DNA of 64,000 nucleotides, taken from contig NC_088935.1 of assembly GCF_033473495.1 (NCBI RefSeq), positions 5,394,001 to 5,458,000 on the forward strand, written 5' to 3'. Numbering within the stretch: position 1 is the stretch's first letter; every line of letters starts with the position of its first letter. The position numbers and the translations under genes are program-made. Shown here piece by piece: positions 58,501 through 64,000 of the stretch. The notes beneath the pieces are model-generated. The model saw only the letters and a program-made list of their open reading frames with translations, searched no databases and was not told the DNA's origin. The DNA comes from Cercospora beticola. Taxonomy: Eukaryota > Ascomycota > Dothideomycetes > Mycosphaerellales > Mycosphaerellaceae.

Positions 58501-61500
58501 TATAATAGTAGTAATTTAAGTAATAGATATAGTTTATAGAATAGTTTAAGCTTATAAAGCTATTTCTAGAGTAGTAGCTATTATTATACTTAATAGAAAA
58601 GTTACTTTACTAGCTAGAGGAACTAGTAAAGTTATTATCGATATTTAAGTAATTCTAGATTTCTTACTAGTAATACTTATAGTTCTAGTCTATATAGTTA
58701 ATATAGTTATAGTCGTTACTAGTAGACTATATTTTATAACTATAGTATTACTTACTAGCTTAGTATTATTATACTCTATATTATTATACTAACTATAGTT
58801 TATATTATAGTTATTAGTAATAGCTATACTAGATAGTTACTTCTTATAGAATAGTAGTTATTATTCTAGAACTATATAATTATACTAGAGTTAGCCTAGA
58901 AGCTTTAGCTATATAGAATAGTTCTCTATAGTAAATACTATAGATTATAAAGTAAGAATATAAAGAACTAGTAATCTATAGATACTTTATATTCTACTAT
59001 ATAGTTACTTTAAAAGCTAGTTTAGTAGTATTATAATATATTCTTATATATTATAAATAGAGTCTACTAGTATAGAAAGTACTTTACTTATAGTATATAG
59101 TAGAAATATACTATCTACTAACTAAGTAGTACTATACTTATAGTCTAATAATCGCTAAAAAATTATTTAAGTTATTATTTCTATAGAATATAAATTAAAA
59201 GAAAGCTATAGAAGTATACTTTATATAACTTATAGAACTTTATAAATCTATAATTCTAGTATATTTTTAAAGTAGTATTTCTTAACTATTACTATATAGA
59301 TTATTATAATTTAAACTATATTATAATTACTATATATTAAGCTTACTAAACTAAAAGTTTAATACTATCTTTCTACTTAGTTATTATATTCTTAATAGTT
59401 TAGCTAAATTAGCTTATATATTTACTACTAGCTTTATAGACTCTATAAATATAGACTATAGAAGTAGTACTTTTAACTCTATTTATTTTAATTACTTTAG
59501 AGCTTTAATTAATTAATTAAAGTATTATTAGAGCTATCTATTAGCTATCTTATCTTCTTTAATATATTATACTTCTACTTTTACTTTAGTAGCTTATTCT
59601 TATTTAGTTATATACTAATTAAGCCTTTTACTTACGAAGTTCTATTATATACTTCTATATAGTTATAGGTAGAAATAGATAGCTTCGGCTATACTAGTAA
59701 AGTATAGAATAGCTAGATATCTATATAAATAGAAAGAAAGTAATAAAAAAAAAAAGAAAGTCTAGAAATCTATAGAAGTATATACTAAGTAAACTCTAAC
59801 GAATACTATAAACTAGAGCTAGTATAGCTAGAACTAATATAAGATCTAGTACTAAGAGACTAGACTAGAATCTCTAAATAGTAAATTCTATTCTAAACTT
59901 AGAAGCTAGAGTAGTAACTTAGTACTAAAATAAGCTAAAAAGAAAGAAAAAGTATACTATAATTAAAGCTTTAAAGTAAAGTAAAAAGAGTAGAGAGAAG
60001 TATAAAATAAAGTAGCTAAAACTATAAGAAAAATATTCTAGTCTAGATAGAAAGTAGAATAATAAGCTAAATAAGAGGCTTATAAATCTATTAAGAAGTA
60101 TACTAGAAAGAAAAAAGAATATATTTCTATATACTAGTATATATCTTTAGTACTACTAGGTTAACTACTTATTCTAAGAGATTAAGTACTCTATTTATAG
60201 AGCCTATTTATAGGTTCTATAGTAGAATTAGATAATAACTAGTAGAACTATAGGAATAGAAATATTTATTTAAAGTCTAGCTTTTTTAAATATTTTATAA
60301 TTAACTCTAAAAGTAGAGTATCTAATAAAAGTAACTCTTATTCTATACTTAAAGCTACTTATAATAGAAGAGCTAGTTTAGAATACTACTACTTAATATA
60401 ATTTCTATAAATATAGGTTATATAACTTAGATACTAAGTAAAGTAGAAAGTTTAAAGTAGAATTTTAATATTAGAGAAAGCTTCTACTATAAACTAGTAA
60501 GAAAGAGTTAGATATAAGATTAATATAAATACTAGTATAGAAACTAAAACTATATATATAGGCTTAAGTCTCTAAGCTAGTAAATAAAAGAATTAGACTT
60601 CTAAGTACTAATAATATAAGAAATAACTAAGAAGAACTATATTATAAAAGAACTAAACTATTAAGATAATATAAATTATTCTAAAAAGAACTAGAAACTA
60701 TAGAAGTAGTAAGCTATATAGAGCTTACTATAAAATATAAGAATATAAGAAAGTTTTTCTACTAGAGTACTAGTATAAGAGCTTTTCTATTTATAAAATA
60801 TATAGAGTATACTACTTACTCTATTTAAAAGAGATAGACTAGTATATAAGAATTATCTAATTAAGTCTTTCTAACTTCTACTATTTCTTTATAATTAATT
60901 CCTATATATTAGCTAGTTTTTTAGCTTATTTCTAAGCTTTCTTCTTAGCTTATTCTACTTCTTTATTTAGCTATTATTAAGCTATAAAGTCCTTAGCTTC
61001 CTTTATTTTCTAAAAGCTATATATTATAGTACTATCTATATTTAGTTTATACTAGTTATTAATTAGACTTTTACTTTTAGTTTTATATTTCTTCTTATTA
61101 GTAATAGCCTACTTTAAGCTATTATTTTTAGCTTTAAGTACCTAGTTCTAAGCTTATATAGTAAATAGCTTATTATAGAAACTTTAGAGTTATTTATAAT
61201 ACTTAAAATTAAATACTTTAAAAAGTATTTATCTAAATATACTATATATAAAGTAAAGGCTTAATTCTAAGTAAGTTAAAGTATAACTTAAAGCTTTTAA
61301 GCTAGTAGTAACTAGCTTTAATTCTAGCTACTATATACTAAATATTATTAATAGATTTAGTAAATAAATACTAGTTTTATTAAAAGAGCTAAAAATATTC
61401 TTTATAGTAAAAGTCTAAGTAAATATAAGCTAAAATAACTTAAGGAAGTTCTATTTTCTTACTATAGATAGCTCTTAGTACTCTATATTAAACTTATTAA

Positions 61501-62462
61501 GCTTCTAGCTATATCTAATAAATAAGAGCTTAAGTAATAATATATTTAGTAGCTATAAGTAGTAGGTACTATATAGTAGAAATACTATAATTAGAATCTT
61601 CTTTTCTAAAGTAAAGTTAATAAACTTTATAGTTATATAAGAGCTATAGCTATCTAGAATTAAAAGCCTCTACTTTAGCTATACTTTAGCTTTTATATAT
61701 CTATTAAATACGTTTCTAAGCTATATAAAACTAAAGTTATTATTAGTCTATCTAGTTTTAGAAGTTTATTAGTAAATCTTATAGATCTTAGAGTTAAAAT
61801 TCTATATCTAGCTATTTTAAATATAATTTTCTTAAGCTTTATAAATTATTATTAGAGATAGCTATAAACTATTAGTATAAATACTAGCTAAGATAGTAAT
61901 CTATTTATAGTTACTAGAGTAAATATTTCTAAGTACTTTCTTTATTTCTAAAGTATATTTTATATAAATATACTTTATTTTATTTATAAAGCTAATTATA
62001 AACTTTTTCTTATTTATATTATATATATTCTTAGACTTAATCTTATATTAAGTAACTTTAGCCTTTAGAAGCTAAAAGTACTAATTAAATAACTACTTAG
62101 AATTAGCTTTAAAGTATAAATACTCGATTAGTATAAAATACTTAGAAGTAATCTAATTAGGCTATCTTTTTATAAATCTTAGTATCTAGTTATTTCTAGG
62201 TCTATAACTACTAATCTTATATATAAAATTAAGAACTATTAATAGAGTTAGAGATATTCTATAGTAAATATATCTATTAATATATATAAGCTATATTTAG
62301 AATCCGAGTAGTAAGACCTTAATACTTAGAGTTTAGTAGGTATAGTACTTTCTCCGGCTCTAGGTAATATCTTACTATATAGTACCTTACTACTTAGCTT
62401 AATTAGCTATATTAACTCGTCGTATACTACGCGTTTATACTCGTCGTATATTACTATATATT

Positions 62463-62700
62463 TATATATTATATATTCGCTTATTATATATTATTATATA
62501 TTCGCTTATTATATATTTACTTATTATATATTTACTTATTATATATTCGCTCGTTATATATTCGCTTATTATATATTTTATCGTTATATATTTACTTATT
62601 ATATATCGTCGTATATTCGCTTATTATATATTCGCTTATTATATATTCGCTTATTATATATTCGCTTATTATATATTCGCTTATTATATATTTGCTTATT
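62463..62700. repeat. 15-bp AT minisatellite
   Basis: About 15 imperfect copies of a 15-bp unit, best read as ttattatatattcgc, with variants ending ttac, tttac or cgtcg. It lies inside the AT-rich block and retains regular CG steps unlike its surroundings, so it probably expanded after, or escaped, the C-to-T decay. Confidence 0.8.
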
Positions 62701-62701
62701 A

Positions 62702-62790
62702 TATACTACTTATCGTATACTACTTATCGTATACTACTCGTTATATACTACTTATTATATACTACTTATTATATTCTACTTATTATCTAT
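62702..62790. repeat. 14-bp AT minisatellite
   Basis: Six near-perfect copies of a 14-bp unit (tatactacttatcg, later tatactacttatta) directly adjoin the 15-bp array. The 65-codon open frame over this repeat is an artefact of its periodicity. Confidence 0.75.
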
Positions 62791-64000
62791 TATATATTAT
62801 ATATTATATATTACCTACTCTATATAAAACCTCTATATACTATCGGGATACTTTCGCTACTATCGAAGCGGATATTATCTACTTACTAAGCTCTCTATAA
62901 ACTAGATATCTTCGCTTTAAAGCCTATCTAAGAATATAGTATTAATTACTATAGTAGACTATATAGATACCTAAGTAAATAACTAGAAACTCTATTAGTA
63001 GAGTTTATAGTTTTATTCTTATTAAGTCTATTAGTCTACTAACGATAATACGATTAATTTTACTAAAGATAATAATAAAGTAGTTAAGTAGAGATCTTAG
63101 TAAGTTATAGCCTCTAAAGCTAAGAAAGACGAAGAAGTCTATTTTAGAATATTAGATACTAATTATAATATTTTCTACGTCCTCCGATTTATAATACTAA
63201 CTAGCTCTACTATAATAGTAGTAACCTACTTATTAGATAAATTATTTATAGCTTTAGAAGAGAAAATATTTTTAGTAAAGTCTCGAATAAAATAATAATT
63301 AACTATCTACTCTATTATATTTATAATAAAAGTAGTATACTTACTCTATAGTTCTATTAGTAAAATATAAGGATATTTTAAGTAGATTATATACTTTATA
63401 GAGAGCTAAAAGATAGTCTAGAGTATTCTTAGAAATACTATAAATATTATTATTTAAACCGAGATATATACTTAATACTATAATATATATATTATAGTCT
63501 AAATATAATAAAGTTTCGGTCGTAGTAAGTTCTTTATTAAGCTTATAGTTAGCTAGCTTTATTATATTAGCTAGATATAATAGATTATATATAGTATTCG
63601 AATAATTCTTATTATCTATAAGCTAATAAAGCTAGCTCTAAGCTAACTCGAAATAGTATTATAGGTCGTTATCTATAGAGTCTAGAATCTTATTAATAAG
63701 ATTAAGCGGAGCTATTATATAAATAACCTCCTTTATAAAGCTAGTATAAGCGCTTTCGACTTAGATAATATACTATTCGGCTAGCCTCTTCTATAGCTTA
63801 GATTACTTATAGAAAGTATTCTAAACTAGTAGTATACTTAGTATTCTAGGAAGTTTAGAGCTATATATATACTTATATAGCTTTATAATCTAATTAATAG
63901 CTTCCTTATAATCTATATTACTCTTTCTCTTTTTAATACTATTAGCTTTACTCTAGTTATATTTACTTAAAGTATCTATACTAGAAGTAACTCTATTCTA

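Larger units (their letters stand above)
55540..64000. other. AT-rich RIP-degraded block (at least 8.4 kb)
   Basis: From about 55,540 the composition changes within a few tens of bases to almost pure A/T with TpA and ATATA dominating. CpA and TpG are scarce, and the remaining C/G is mostly in isolated AGC, CTA or CG steps. There is no open frame of note until a repeat artefact at 62.7 kb, and stops occur in every frame every few codons. This is the standard signature of transposons mutated by RIP; the original element type can no longer be read. No terminal repeats or target-site duplications were identified by eye. It continues past the window end. Confidence 0.9.

Noticed and set aside
62692..62889. 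65-codon frame in the AT-rich block
   Set aside because: Pure Tyr/Leu/Ile repetition produced by the 14-bp minisatellite.

Overview
The window reads as nuclear DNA of a filamentous ascomycete. The signs are short GT-AG introns (about 45-70 nt, some with a CTAAC branch site), a HET-domain gene, Zn2Cys6 regulators, a fungal PDR ABC transporter, UstYa and RTA1 family genes, and heavy C-to-T (CpA-to-TpA) decay typical of repeat-induced point mutation (RIP). A Dothideomycete is my guess from overall style; nothing here proves it.

Layout. 0-5 kb: the possible end of a plus-strand gene, then a complete seven-exon PDR ABC transporter (minus). 4.8-8.9 kb: no gene I can support. 8.9-9.4 kb: an unlisted three-exon gene for a small secreted protein with 16 cysteines, 12 of them in six CC doublets. 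10.7-23.1 kb: an apparent secondary-metabolite region with an MFS transporter, a cytochrome P450, a 13-unit repeat peptide precursor ruined by RIP, a UstYa (DUF3328) oxidase and a second P450 with a one-base frameshift. 23.7-43.5 kb: mostly ordinary genes, namely a plasma-membrane syntaxin, a zinc-motif/helical protein, two tandem paralogous coiled-coil proteins, IPI1, a Roadblock dynein light chain, a HET gene with one nonsense codon, a DUF1348 protein, a large Zn2Cys6 factor and two unknowns. 44.5-55.5 kb: a secreted PAN-like protein, a small membrane protein with a GC-AG intron, a damaged Zn2Cys6 factor, an MFS transporter and an RTA1-like gene truncated by a TAG. 55.5-64 kb: an extremely AT-rich, TpA-dominated block without genes, read as RIP-degraded repeats, containing 15-bp and 14-bp minisatellites.

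The main discovery is at 18.0-19.0 kb. A 63-bp tandem repeat that looks non-coding on the plus strand is, on the minus strand, exon 2 of a Kex2-processed repeat precursor. Exon 1 (18965-18902) encodes a signal peptide and a spliced intron leads to a Lys-Arg site. Then come 13 copies of a 21-residue unit with core NPFNPNYLSPHYQ and linker EKEKRK. All but the 3'-terminal coding unit carry TAG stops from C-to-T changes (22 in-frame TAGs in all); the flanking edges are spared. A UstYa gene 1.4 kb away, on the opposite strand with its own promoter side facing the precursor, makes this a dikaritin-like RiPP (ribosomally made, modified peptide) locus. The tandem precursor appears to have been its own RIP target, so the pathway is probably dead in this strain. 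The frameshifted P450 fits that decay.

All exon coordinates were spliced by eye. Exon sums were checked to be divisible by three for every gene called intact.
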